From Blastococcus mobilis (GTDB lineage: Bacteria > Actinomycetota > Actinomycetes > Mycobacteriales > Geodermatophilaceae), in the NCBI RefSeq assembly GCF_900188025.1, contig NZ_FZNO01000011.1, positions 1 to 64,000 on the forward strand: a DNA stretch of 64,000 nt, read 5' to 3'. Of the stretch, positions 15,780 through 23,655 are shown piece after piece. The stretch's first letter is position 1; each line of letters begins with the position of its first letter. A program made the translations under genes and the position numbers. The notes beneath the pieces are model-generated. The model was given only the letters and a program-made list of their open reading frames with translations, was not told the DNA's origin and did no database searches.

Positions 15780-16189
15780 GGATCGTCGGTGACACGCATG
15801 CACTCGTGTGGTTCCTAGAGGGCGACGAGCGCCTGAGTGCGCGAGCCCGGGAGGTACTCGAGCAAGCCCAGCAGGACCCCGACGACGGCATCGTCCTCTC
15901 GTTGGCGAGCCGCCTCGACCTGCACTATCTCCACCGGAAGGGTCGGTTGAGCTCGGACGACGTCCGGCGGATCTGGGCGGTGACAGAGGACCTGAGCTCG
16001 AACATCAGCTCGGGCCCGATCACGGCGCCAGTCGTGGCGCACTTCGACGCTGCCGAGTTGGCCGCGCTCCGCGACCCGTGGGACCGGCTGATCACCGCTA
16101 CGGCGATCGACCTCGGGCTTCCGCTGGTCACCAAGGACCGCGCCATCACCACCATCGGAGAGGCCGGCGCAGTCGAGATCATCTGGTAG
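15776..16189 (+). CDS. PIN-domain toxin (VapC family)
   Basis: A 137-residue PIN-domain RNase. Asp6 in RIVGDTHALVWFL is the first acidic residue. Later elements are LSARAREVLE, the Asp pair in RDPWDRLITATAIDLG, and VTKDRAI. VapC toxins are metal-dependent RNases cutting tRNA or rRNA. One unusual point: the second acidic position normally occurs as an S-x-x-[ED] segment after the first strand; here LSLASRLDLHYLHRKGRL carries Asp rather than the common Glu. It is paired with the upstream antitoxin and starts at GTG 15776. Confidence 0.85.
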   Translation: MRIVGDTHALVWFLEGDERLSARAREVLEQAQQDPDDGIVLSLASRLDLHYLHRKGRLSSDDVRRIWAVTEDLSSNISSGPITAPVVAHFDAAELAALRDPWDRLITATAIDLGLPLVTKDRAITTIGEAGAVEIIW

Positions 16190-16516
16190 CCGCCGGCGGC
16201 TTCGAAGGTGGTCCGCACCGTGGGCCCAAGCGACTGCTGATCCGCCGTAGGCGGCTCGCTGGCACTCGTCACAACGAGTTCCCGACCCGGCGGTGCATGA
16301 GGTGTAACCGTTGGCGATCTTGAATCGCCGCACTTGGGGATGAGAATGCAGGGGCCGTCCGGTGACGTCGTTACACACTGGCGCGGGCGAGCCCGTTGAG
16401 GTGTATGGCGCGGGGTCCTCGGGTGCCCTTGATTGCTGCCGTCGAGCGCGTGGGTCTGTGTCCTGGCAGAGGTCCCTCCGGACGGTGTCCACCCGCTGTC
16501 GTAGGAGGTGATCGGG
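16190..16516. mobile_element. Non-coding left flank of the IS110-family element
   Basis: No protein gene. In IS110-group elements the left non-coding end upstream of the transposase encodes the bridge RNA that selects target and donor. This 326-bp stretch is in the right place. It contains a small hairpin GGCGAT-N5-ATCGCC at 16313-16329 and several GC hairpins before the AGGAGG ribosome site at 16503. I could not fix the exact left boundary of the element or identify guide loops. Confidence 0.45.
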
Positions 16517-17350
16517 GTGGAGGTCCTGTTCGAGCGGGTCGCCGGGCTGGACATCGGCAAGGAGTCCTTGTGCGTCTGCGGGCGTACTCCCGGGCCGCGG
16601 GGCCGCCGGGTGAGCCAGACGCGGACGTTCAAGACGACCACTCGCTCGCTGGTGGTCATGCGGGACTGGTTGGTGGAGTCCGGGGTGACGATCGCGGCGA
16701 TGGAGTCGACCTCGACCTACTGGAAGGCGCCGTTCTACTGCCTGGAGGAGGTACTGGAGGTCTGGCTGCTCAACGCTGCGCACATGAAGGCGGTGCCCGG
16801 ACGTAAGACCGACGTCAAGGACGCGGAGTGGATCGCGCAGCTGCTCGAGCACGGGCTGCTGCGCCCCTCGTTCGTGCCTCCTCCAGAGATTCGCCGGTTG
16901 CGGATGCTGACCCGCTATCGGGAGCAGCTGATGGGCGACCGTACGCGGGAGGCGATGCGGCTGGAACTGATGCTCGAAGACGCCAGCATCAAGCTCTCCA
17001 CCGTCGCCTCCAGCCTGACCACGGTCTCCGCGCGGGCGACGCTGACCGCACTCATCGAAGGGGAACGGGATCCGCGGGCGCTGGCGGACCTGGCCAAGGG
17101 CCGGATGCGGGTCAAGATCCCGGCGCTGACCGAGGCGCTGACCGGGCACTTCGACGCCGGCCACGCCCGGTTAGCCCGCTCCATCCTGAACCGACTCGAC
17201 GCGGTCGAGGCCGCACTCGCCGAACTCGATGCGGTGATCGCCGAAGCCTGCGCCCCGTGGGCGCACCAGCTGGAGCTATTGCAGACCATCCCGGGAGTCG
17301 GGGAGAAGGTCGCCCAGGTCATCGTCGCCGAGACCGGCGCGGACATGCCC
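16517..17350 (+). pseudogene. IS110-family transposase, 3'-truncated
   Basis: The DEDD (RuvC-like) catalytic domain is present: Asp in AGLDIGKESLCVC, Glu in IAAMESTSTYWKAP, and the Asp pair in GRKTDVKDAEWIAQLL. The start of the Transposase_20 domain (LQTIPGVGEKVAQVIVAETG) is also there, but homology stops at about ETGADM. The catalytic Ser region and C-terminus are missing. After about 17350 the frame runs on antisense through the DUF4238 gene. GTG 16517 lies 8 nt after AGGAGG. The element cannot transpose by itself. Confidence 0.88.
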
Positions 17351-18266
17351 CACGTCACTGTTGGAGTCGAAGGGGTGGGGGGAGTGGGTGCCAGCACCAG
17401 GTATGGGAGCCAGTCCATCGAGGGGTGCGTGAACACCGCGTCGTCGGCCCCGCGGGCGAGGGTCTGGTTGACGACGTTCGCCAGGGGCGCGTCGAGTGAG
17501 CAGTTCGAAGCGCTGGCGAGTGGATGCTTCGCCGCGTAGAGCAGGTGCCGCGGGCTGACGCGCAGCATGAACGGCGATCCGGCGGGGAGAATGCCGTGCC
17601 GCCCTGTCGGTGCTGCGGTGAAGGTGGCCACGGGAGCGTCTGACGTGATGAGGACGTCGTCCGGTGACACCTGCAGGCTCCACACCCAGTCCGTGACCTC
17701 AACGACCAGTTCGTCGAACTTCCGGATCATCGTCCGCAGTCTCGCCCCGGGGTCGTTTCGAGTGACGCGCTGCCATGCGTCAGTCGCTGCCTGCTGCAGG
17801 AGCTCCATGTCGGTAGGTGACAACGAAGCGGGGTCGATCTCCTGGCGAACGAAGACGCCGTGAGCAAGGAGGAAGGGTCTCAGGTGGCTGGGCATCTGCT
17901 GCAGGTAGGACGCGACAGTGGCTGTGCGGAGAAGGCCCGCGACCGCCAACCGAGCAAGGGCAGGACGGTCCTCCGAGGTTGGCTGCTGCCCCTCGCATAG
18001 GCGCTGAAGAACCGGGCCAGCACTGTCTTCGACCTGTTTGTTGAGCCAGTCTTCGACTGCGTTCGAAGGCTCCCCCGACGCGTCGTGGAACGTGTAGAAC
18101 CGTCGTGGAACGTGTAGAACTTCGTGCGGACCGTCGCGCCGCTGACGGGGACCTCCTGCACCAGCCCGTTCCTTCGTCGCATCGTCACGAAGCCGCGTTC
18201 ATCGCTGAAGCCGCGCAGCAGCGTCCGGGGAACCGTGTGCTGGTGCCTCTTCAGCTTGTCTGCCAT
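17351..18266 (-). pseudogene. DUF4238 protein gene, frameshifted and truncated
   Basis: The N-terminus KLKRHQHTVPRTLLRGF is the hallmark of DUF4238 proteins, followed by a segment ending KFYTFHD. A 20-bp tandem duplication at 18081-18120 then shifts the frame. With one copy removed, the reading continues as ASGEPSNAVEDWLN and on through VAGLLRTATVASYLQQMP to DWLPYLVLAP, where it is cut at about 17350 by the IS110 fragment. DUF4238 proteins are of unknown function and often occur near mobile DNA. ATG 18266 has GGGGAGG upstream. Both a duplication and a truncation mean it is dead. Confidence 0.85.
18081..18120. repeat. 20-bp tandem duplication inside the DUF4238 gene
   Basis: CGTCGTGGAACGTGTAGAAC occurs twice back to back. 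Because 20 is not a multiple of three it shifts the frame of the DUF4238 gene. It looks recent, as both copies are identical. Confidence 0.92.
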
Positions 18267-18284
18267 GGCGCTCGATCCTCCCCG

Positions 18285-18347
18285 GTGTCCCGCCCCGGGT
18301 CTGATGGAGTGGTCGGCCCCGGCTCCACTGAACCCGGGGCGGGACAC
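18285..18347. repeat. Long perfect palindrome between divergent DUF4238 and GGDEF genes
   Basis: Arms GTGTCCCGCCCCGGGT (18285-18300) and its exact complement (18332-18347), with a 31-nt centre that itself contains GGAG...CTCC. It lies between two divergent genes, so a simple terminator role is unlikely. An operator, a mobile palindrome or a remnant is possible. Confidence 0.85.
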
Positions 18348-18402
18348 TCCAGGGGGTGAGGAGGGCTCAAGTGCCCACGGAGTTCGGGCCGATGACCGGG
18401 GC

Positions 18403-19632
18403 ATGTCCACTCCTCTGGCGCCGAACGTGGCCAGGGCCGTCGCCTATCCGGCGCGGCTGGCCGCGGTAGAGACGTACCGGCTGGCAGGTCATGCCGGTGA
18501 CCCTGATTTGGACGCGGTGGTGGCCCACATGGCCCGGTTGCTGCGCGCCCCGATGGCGGTGATCAACCTGGTCGGCCCGGATCTGCAGTGCTATCCCGCC
18601 GAGCACGGGGTGGGCGCGCCCAGCACGTCGGTCCCCGACGCGCTGTCCTTCTGCGCTTACGTAGTGGCCGACCGGGCGCCGCTGACGGTTCCCGACGCCG
18701 CCGACCATCCGGTGTTCGCGGGCAATCCGCTGGTGGCCACGGGCGCGGTGGCGGCCTACCTGGGTGTGCCGCTGATCTATGAAGACGGCTTCGTCCTCGG
18801 TGCCCTGAGCGTCTTCGACACCGACCCCCGGCAGTTCACCGCGGACGATCAGGAAGCCCTGCAGACTCTGGCCGGTCTGGTCCGGGCGGTGCTGTCGTTG
18901 CGGCGGCGGGTGCTGCGGCAGGAGTGGGATGCCCGGCTGCTGGCCGTCCAGGGCCAGGTGCTGGAGGAAGTTGCCACCGGGGGGCCCTTGCTGCCGATCC
19001 TGGGCATGCTCGATGCCGCGGTGGCCGAGTTGTCCCCGGGCGCGGACCCGGCACGCCGGCAGGCGCTTGCTGACACCGTCGACCGGCTGACCGCGATCGC
19101 CACCGAGTCCGACACCTGGCGGTCGACGATCAGACGGATGGCCCACCACGACCCGCTCACCGGCCTGGTCAACCGTGCCCAGTTCCACCAGCAAGGCGCC
19201 GCAGCACTGGCGGCTGGCGGCGGTGCGGTGCTGTTCATCGACGTCGACCGGTTTAAAGACGTCAACGACCGAGGCGGCCACGCCGTCGGTGACCAACTGC
19301 TCGTCCAGCTGGCTGAAGAGCTGCGCAGCCGGCTCACCACCGCCGTCCCTGCAGCGGTCATCGGCCGGCTGGGCGGGGACGAGTTCGCTGCCGTCCTACC
19401 CGGCCTGGACCGCGAAGCGGCGACGGCGCTGGCCGCGGAGCTGGTGACCGCACTGACCGCTCAGGCGACGGTCGGGCGACGCACCGTGCAGGTGTCGGTG
19501 AGCATCGGGCTGGCAATGAGCCGCCCCGCGGCGGATTTCCACGACGTCCTCCACGCTGCCGACGAAGCCATGTACACCGCCAAGAGCAACGGCCGTGGAC
19601 GCCTCCACTACGACGGGACCTTCGAGCCGTGA
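18403..19632 (+). CDS. GAF-GGDEF diguanylate cyclase
   Basis: A 409-residue protein with an N-terminal GAF domain (about 20-165, segments MAVINLVGPDLQCYPAEHGV and YLGVPLIYEDGFVLGALSVF), a helical linker and a GGDEF domain (about 240-405). The signature GGDEF is intact at 324-328 with the metal-binding FIDVDRFKDVND before it and SVSIGLAMS after it. The RxxD inhibitory site five residues before GGDEF is absent, so product feedback is unlikely. It should make c-di-GMP from two GTP. ATG 18403 has no clear ribosome site. The next gene starts 119 bp later in the same direction, opening a signalling block. Confidence 0.9.
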   Translation: MSTPLAPNVARAVAYPARLAAVETYRLAGHAGDPDLDAVVAHMARLLRAPMAVINLVGPDLQCYPAEHGVGAPSTSVPDALSFCAYVVADRAPLTVPDAADHPVFAGNPLVATGAVAAYLGVPLIYEDGFVLGALSVFDTDPRQFTADDQEALQTLAGLVRAVLSLRRRVLRQEWDARLLAVQGQVLEEVATGGPLLPILGMLDAAVAELSPGADPARRQALADTVDRLTAIATESDTWRSTIRRMAHHDPLTGLVNRAQFHQQGAAALAAGGGAVLFIDVDRFKDVNDRGGHAVGDQLLVQLAEELRSRLTTAVPAAVIGRLGGDEFAAVLPGLDREAATALAAELVTALTAQATVGRRTVQVSVSIGLAMSRPAADFHDVLHAADEAMYTAKSNGRGRLHYDGTFEP

Positions 19633-19751
19633 GCATCTTCCGAGGTCCTCGGCGACGGTCCTGCGCCGGATGTCACCGCATCGGGGGTCGTTCCTCACTC
19701 TGGCGGAGCAGGGCACCTGAAGATCGAGCAGGCGGGTGCCGATGCGTTGAC

Positions 19752-21923
19752 ATGGTCGAACAAACGGCCCCCGAGCCACCGCCGAGCGGTGTGTACGAGT
19801 CGATGTTTTTGCACGGCATCGACGGGTTCCTCTTCGCAACGGAGGACGGGCGCATCCTGCGGGCGAACCCGCGGGCGTGCGAGCTGCTCGGCCGGTCCGA
19901 GGCCGACCTGATCGAACACGGGCGCGACGGACTCACCGACCCTCGTGACCACCGCTGGGCCGAGGCCGTGGAGCGTCGGCGCCAGACGGGCGCCTTCCGC
20001 GGAGTACTGCGCCTCCTGCGCGGGGACGGATCGACCTTCTCCGCCGAGGTGAGCAGCGCCGTTCTCCCTGACGCCGCGGGTGTCTATGTCAGCTTCCGGG
20101 ACCTGACGGCCGAGGAGGCCGAGGCCGCGAGGACGGCGGAGACGAGGCGGGCCGCGGCGGAGGTGATCGACAGCCTGGAGTCCATCAGCGACATGTACGT
20201 CGGCGTGGACGCCGACTGGCGGGTCACATACATCAACGCCCCGGCCGAGACCCGCGTCGGGGTCTGCCGCGAGGACGTCGTGGGCGGGGATCTGTGGGAA
20301 CAGTTCCCGACGCTGGTCGGGTCGGTCTTCGAAGCCCCGTACCGGCGGGTGATGGACACCGGCGAGCCGGTGACGTTGGAGAACTTCTACGCCGCAGCCG
20401 ACCTGTGGACCGAGGTGCGGGTCTATCCGCTGCGCCGCGGTGGCATCGGGATCTACTTCCGCGACATCGCGGAGCGCAAGGCCCTGGAGTTGGAGCGCGA
20501 GCAGCTGCTGCTGGCCGAGCAGGAGTCCCGGCGAGCTGCCGAGCAGGCGAGGGTGGAAGCCGCCTACCAGGCCGTGCACGACGAGCTGACCGGCCTGCTC
20601 AACCGAGCCGGGCTCATCCAACAGGTCGACTCGTACCTGGCGTGCTGGCCGGCATCGTCCCTGACCGTCCTGGTGATCGATCTGGATCGCTTCAAGGTGG
20701 TCAACGACAGCCTGGGTCACCGCACCGGAGACGAACTGCTCACCGTGTACGCCCAGCGCCTGGCGACTCTGGCCGGCCCCACCGACCTGGTGGCCCGGTT
20801 GGGCGGGGACGAGTTCGTCGTCGCGATGTTCGGCGCCTCGGCGGCTGAGGCCGATCGGATGGCCGAAGCGGTCCTCGCCGCTGCCCGCCAGCCGGTGGAG
20901 GTGGGGGCGTCCCTGCTGGTTACCGCTAGTGTCGGCCTGGCCGGCACCGCCGACGCCGGTGCGGCCGACCCGCCGGTCGTTTGGGACGTCCTGCTGCGCG
21001 AGGCCGACGCGGCGATGTACCGCGCCAAGGAGACCGGTCGGGACCAGGCTGTGTGGTTCGACGAGCAGATGTACCTCCAGTCGATGCGCCGTATGCAGAC
21101 CGAGCATGACCTGCGGCTGGCACTGCAGCACGACGAGCTGTTCTTGGACTATCAGCCGGCCTTCGACCTGCGCTGCGAACGGATCGACCACGTCGAGGCA
21201 CTGGTCCGCTGGCGTCACCCGACGCGTGGCCTCGTCCCGCCGCTGGACTTCATCCCCGTCGCCGAGGACAGCGGCCTGATCCACCAGTTGGGCGAGTGGG
21301 TCCTCGCACGCGCCGTGGAACAAGCCGAACGCTGGGCGCACATCCCGGACATGCGCGTTTGGATCAACGTCTCCCCGCAGCAACTGGCCCACTGCGGGTT
21401 CCCGGAGCTCATCGCCACCCACCTCAACCGCGTCGGCCTGCCCGGCTTCCACCTCGGGATCGAGGTCACCGAGTCCACGCTCGCCGACCGGGACAGTCTC
21501 ACCACGGTGCTGCAGGAGATCCGCCAACTGGGGGTGGCGGTCGCCATCGACGACTTCGGCACCGGCTACAGCTCACTCGCCCGGCTCAGCACGTTCCCCG
21601 TCGACGTCATCAAGATCGACCGGTCCTTCGTCGCTGACGTGGAGACGCCCCGTGGCGAGACCGTCCTCGCCGGCATCGTCACCCTCGCCCACGCCACCGG
21701 CGCGCACGTCATCGCCGAAGGCGTCGAGACCGAGGCCCAACTCGCCGCCCTCAGCGCCCTGGGCGTGGACTCCGCCAGCGGCTATCTGCTGGCCAGGCCT
21801 GCGGCGCCCGAGCACCTGCCCCTCCCCGATGCCGGTCACTCCCCGCTCGAGCAGCGTCATGGCCTGCACCCGCGACTGCAGTATCTCCTGGGCGAGCTCG
21901 CCACCCCCAGGCCCGGAGAGTGA
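19752..21923 (+). CDS. PAS-PAS-GGDEF-EAL c-di-GMP turnover protein
   Basis: About 723 residues from ATG 19752; GTG 19629 (overlapping the previous stop) is an alternative but the extra N-terminus looks non-coding. Two PAS-like domains (about 15-120 and 140-250) precede GGDEF (intact, VARLGGDEFVV) and EAL domains. EAL catalytic elements are complete: EALVRWRHP, NVSPQQL, EVTEST, DDFGTGYSSL, VIKIDRSFV and EGVETEAQL. No RxxD I-site precedes GGDEF. It could both make and hydrolyse c-di-GMP, with PAS sensing; which activity dominates is unknown. It follows the GAF-GGDEF gene in the same direction. Confidence 0.92.
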   Translation: MVEQTAPEPPPSGVYESMFLHGIDGFLFATEDGRILRANPRACELLGRSEADLIEHGRDGLTDPRDHRWAEAVERRRQTGAFRGVLRLLRGDGSTFSAEVSSAVLPDAAGVYVSFRDLTAEEAEAARTAETRRAAAEVIDSLESISDMYVGVDADWRVTYINAPAETRVGVCREDVVGGDLWEQFPTLVGSVFEAPYRRVMDTGEPVTLENFYAAADLWTEVRVYPLRRGGIGIYFRDIAERKALELEREQLLLAEQESRRAAEQARVEAAYQAVHDELTGLLNRAGLIQQVDSYLACWPASSLTVLVIDLDRFKVVNDSLGHRTGDELLTVYAQRLATLAGPTDLVARLGGDEFVVAMFGASAAEADRMAEAVLAAARQPVEVGASLLVTASVGLAGTADAGAADPPVVWDVLLREADAAMYRAKETGRDQAVWFDEQMYLQSMRRMQTEHDLRLALQHDELFLDYQPAFDLRCERIDHVEALVRWRHPTRGLVPPLDFIPVAEDSGLIHQLGEWVLARAVEQAERWAHIPDMRVWINVSPQQLAHCGFPELIATHLNRVGLPGFHLGIEVTESTLADRDSLTTVLQEIRQLGVAVAIDDFGTGYSSLARLSTFPVDVIKIDRSFVADVETPRGETVLAGIVTLAHATGAHVIAEGVETEAQLAALSALGVDSASGYLLARPAAPEHLPLPDAGHSPLEQRHGLHPRLQYLLGELATPRPGE

Positions 21924-21958
21924 AGAGCGGTGGCGTCCGCGACCGACATAGCTAGCGA

Positions 21959-21986
21959 AGAGGCCCTATAAAAGAGGCCCTATAAA
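21959..21986. repeat. 14-bp tandem repeat, two copies
   Basis: AGAGGCCCTATAAA occurs twice head to tail. It is unusually AT-rich for this genome and adjoins IS debris, so it may be an insertion scar. Confidence 0.85.
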
Positions 21987-22066
21987 CTGGGCATACGTGC
22001 TCTCCCGCCGGCGAGTTTCGGCCACGGGGCGCGGTCTTCGCAGGCCGCACGATGAAGTGATGCCGT

Positions 22067-22135
22067 GCTCGCTCGCACCATCTGCACGGCCTCAGCCCTG
22101 AACTGCGGGCTGAACCCCCACCGCTGCTCTGGCAT
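22067..22135 (-). pseudogene. IS3-family OrfA N-terminal fragment
   Basis: MPEQRWGFSPQFRAEAVQMV resembles the first 20 residues of IS3-family OrfA proteins (pattern basic-FSPEFKAEAVRLV). Homology stops after about 23 residues. The fragment is too short for function. Confidence 0.55.
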
Positions 22136-22417
22136 GGACAGATCCTGCTCAAGGAGCGAGTCACTGTCCAAGATCGTTGGTACACCCCAGTCAGTCCCTC
22201 TCGATCTTGGCTGCTTTCGCAGTGGCTGTGGCGGCGCTTCGCTCGCGCCGCGGACCGCTGGGGAGAGGGGACTGGGCGGGGCGCTGGTCACCACTGCAGC
22301 CGGCTGGCCTCGGCAGGTGGAGAGACCCGGCTACGCCTTAAGTTGAGGCGTACTGCTGCCGAAACCGGTGGTGAGCTCCTGCCGAGGAGCCCAAAGCCGT
22401 GATCACCGGAGTGCCGC

Positions 22418-23590
22418 ATGACTTCCTTCTCTGCCGCGCTGCCCAAGCCGGGCGGCGACCTTGCCTCGATCCTCCTCGTGGACGATGAGGTGGCGATCCT
22501 GGACGGCCTGCGCCGCCAGCTCCGGAAGCGGTTCACCGTCCACACGGCGAACAGCGGGGCCGCCGCGCTTGAGCTGCTGGAGACCACCCCCGTGGCCGTC
22601 GTCGTGTCCGACATGCGCATGCCGCAGATGGACGGCGCGACGTTCCTGGCGAAAGTGCGCGCGACGCACCCCGACGTCGTCCGCATACTTTTGACCGGCC
22701 AAGCGGACACGCAGTCCGCCATCAACGCGGTCAACCAGGGGCAGATCTACCGGTTCCTCACCAAACCCTGCCCACCGGACGTGCTACTGGACGAGATCGG
22801 CAGCGCGGTGGAGTTCAACCGCCTTGTGACCGCGGAGAAGGAACTGCTGCGGACGACGCTGCGCCGGACCGTCGAGGCGCTCATCGAGACGCTGTCACTG
22901 GCGCAGCCGGCCGCTTTCGCCCGCGCCCAGCGCGTCACCCGCACGGCCGCCGAGCTGGCCAGCGAGCTGGAGATGGAGGAGCCCTGGGAGGTCGAGATCA
23001 CCGCCATGCTCGCCCATCTCGGCACGGTCACGCTTCCGCCGCGGCTGCTCGAAAAGCTTGAGGCCGGTCGCCCCCTCGACGAGGACGAGCGCGAGATGGA
23101 ACGTCGCGTGCCCGGCTTCAGCCGCGACCTGGTTGCTGGCATCCCGCGGCTGGAGTCCGTGGCCGAGGCAATCGGCTGGCACCGTGCCCGCTACGACGGC
23201 ACCGGGGCGGTCGGCGACGTCCCCCGCGGGGAGGACCTGCCCATCGCCGCCCGAGTCCTGCGCGTGGCGGTCGACTTCGACGCAGGCATGACCCAGCGTC
23301 CGTCGGTGCAGGACACCATCCAAGCGCTGCGTGCCGACGCCGGTGCCCATGACCCCGCCGTGCTCGACGCGCTGTCCCGCATCCACAACACAGAGGGGGC
23401 CGAGCCGGCCCCGAAGGCGCTGTCGATCGCGGACCTCGTGCCCGACATGGTCGTCTTCGACGACGTCTCGACCACCGATGGGCTGCTCCTCGTCGGCCGC
23501 GGCACAGTCGTCACCGAGGCGCTCATCCGCCGCCTCGAGAACTTCATCAGCCAGGACCGGGCGCGCGACGAGGTCTGGGTGCGCGGCTGA
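22418..23590 (+). CDS. Response regulator with degenerate HD-GYP-like output domain
   Basis: A 390-residue protein. The receiver domain (about 15-135) has the acidic pair Asp22-Asp23, phosphoacceptor Asp65 in VVSDMRMPQMDG and Lys116 in FLTKP. The output domain is RpfG-like in outline, but the HD pair is His200-Leu201 (AMLAHLGTVTLPP) and the GYP segment reads GWHRARYDGTGAVGDVPRG. Loss of the Asp and of GYP suggests it does not hydrolyse c-di-GMP and may bind it or a partner (inference). It is followed 65 bp later by a histidine kinase, its probable partner. ATG 22418. Confidence 0.87.
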   Translation: MTSFSAALPKPGGDLASILLVDDEVAILDGLRRQLRKRFTVHTANSGAAALELLETTPVAVVVSDMRMPQMDGATFLAKVRATHPDVVRILLTGQADTQSAINAVNQGQIYRFLTKPCPPDVLLDEIGSAVEFNRLVTAEKELLRTTLRRTVEALIETLSLAQPAAFARAQRVTRTAAELASELEMEEPWEVEITAMLAHLGTVTLPPRLLEKLEAGRPLDEDEREMERRVPGFSRDLVAGIPRLESVAEAIGWHRARYDGTGAVGDVPRGEDLPIAARVLRVAVDFDAGMTQRPSVQDTIQALRADAGAHDPAVLDALSRIHNTEGAEPAPKALSIADLVPDMVVFDDVSTTDGLLLVGRGTVVTEALIRRLENFISQDRARDEVWVRG

Positions 23591-23655
23591 TCACCCGTAC
23601 CACCCTGGCCGCTCACCACCCGCACCGCCGCGCCCCGACGTCCGATAGGTAGGTC

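Larger units (their letters stand above)
21924..22417. other. 494-bp stretch with IS remnants and a small repeat
   Basis: No intact gene. It holds a 14-bp tandem repeat at 21959-21986 and an IS3-type transposase N-terminal fragment at 22067-22135. The base composition is less GC-rich than the flanks, which fits inserted DNA. Confidence 0.55.

Noticed and set aside
16396-16806. Separate small protein upstream of the IS110 transposase
   Set aside because: Its frame runs into the transposase gene in another phase and has no motif; the region is better explained as the non-coding IS end.
22065-22346. Plus-strand open frame of 93 codons in the IS-remnant region
   Set aside because: It is antisense to the IS3 OrfA fragment and lacks a ribosome site.
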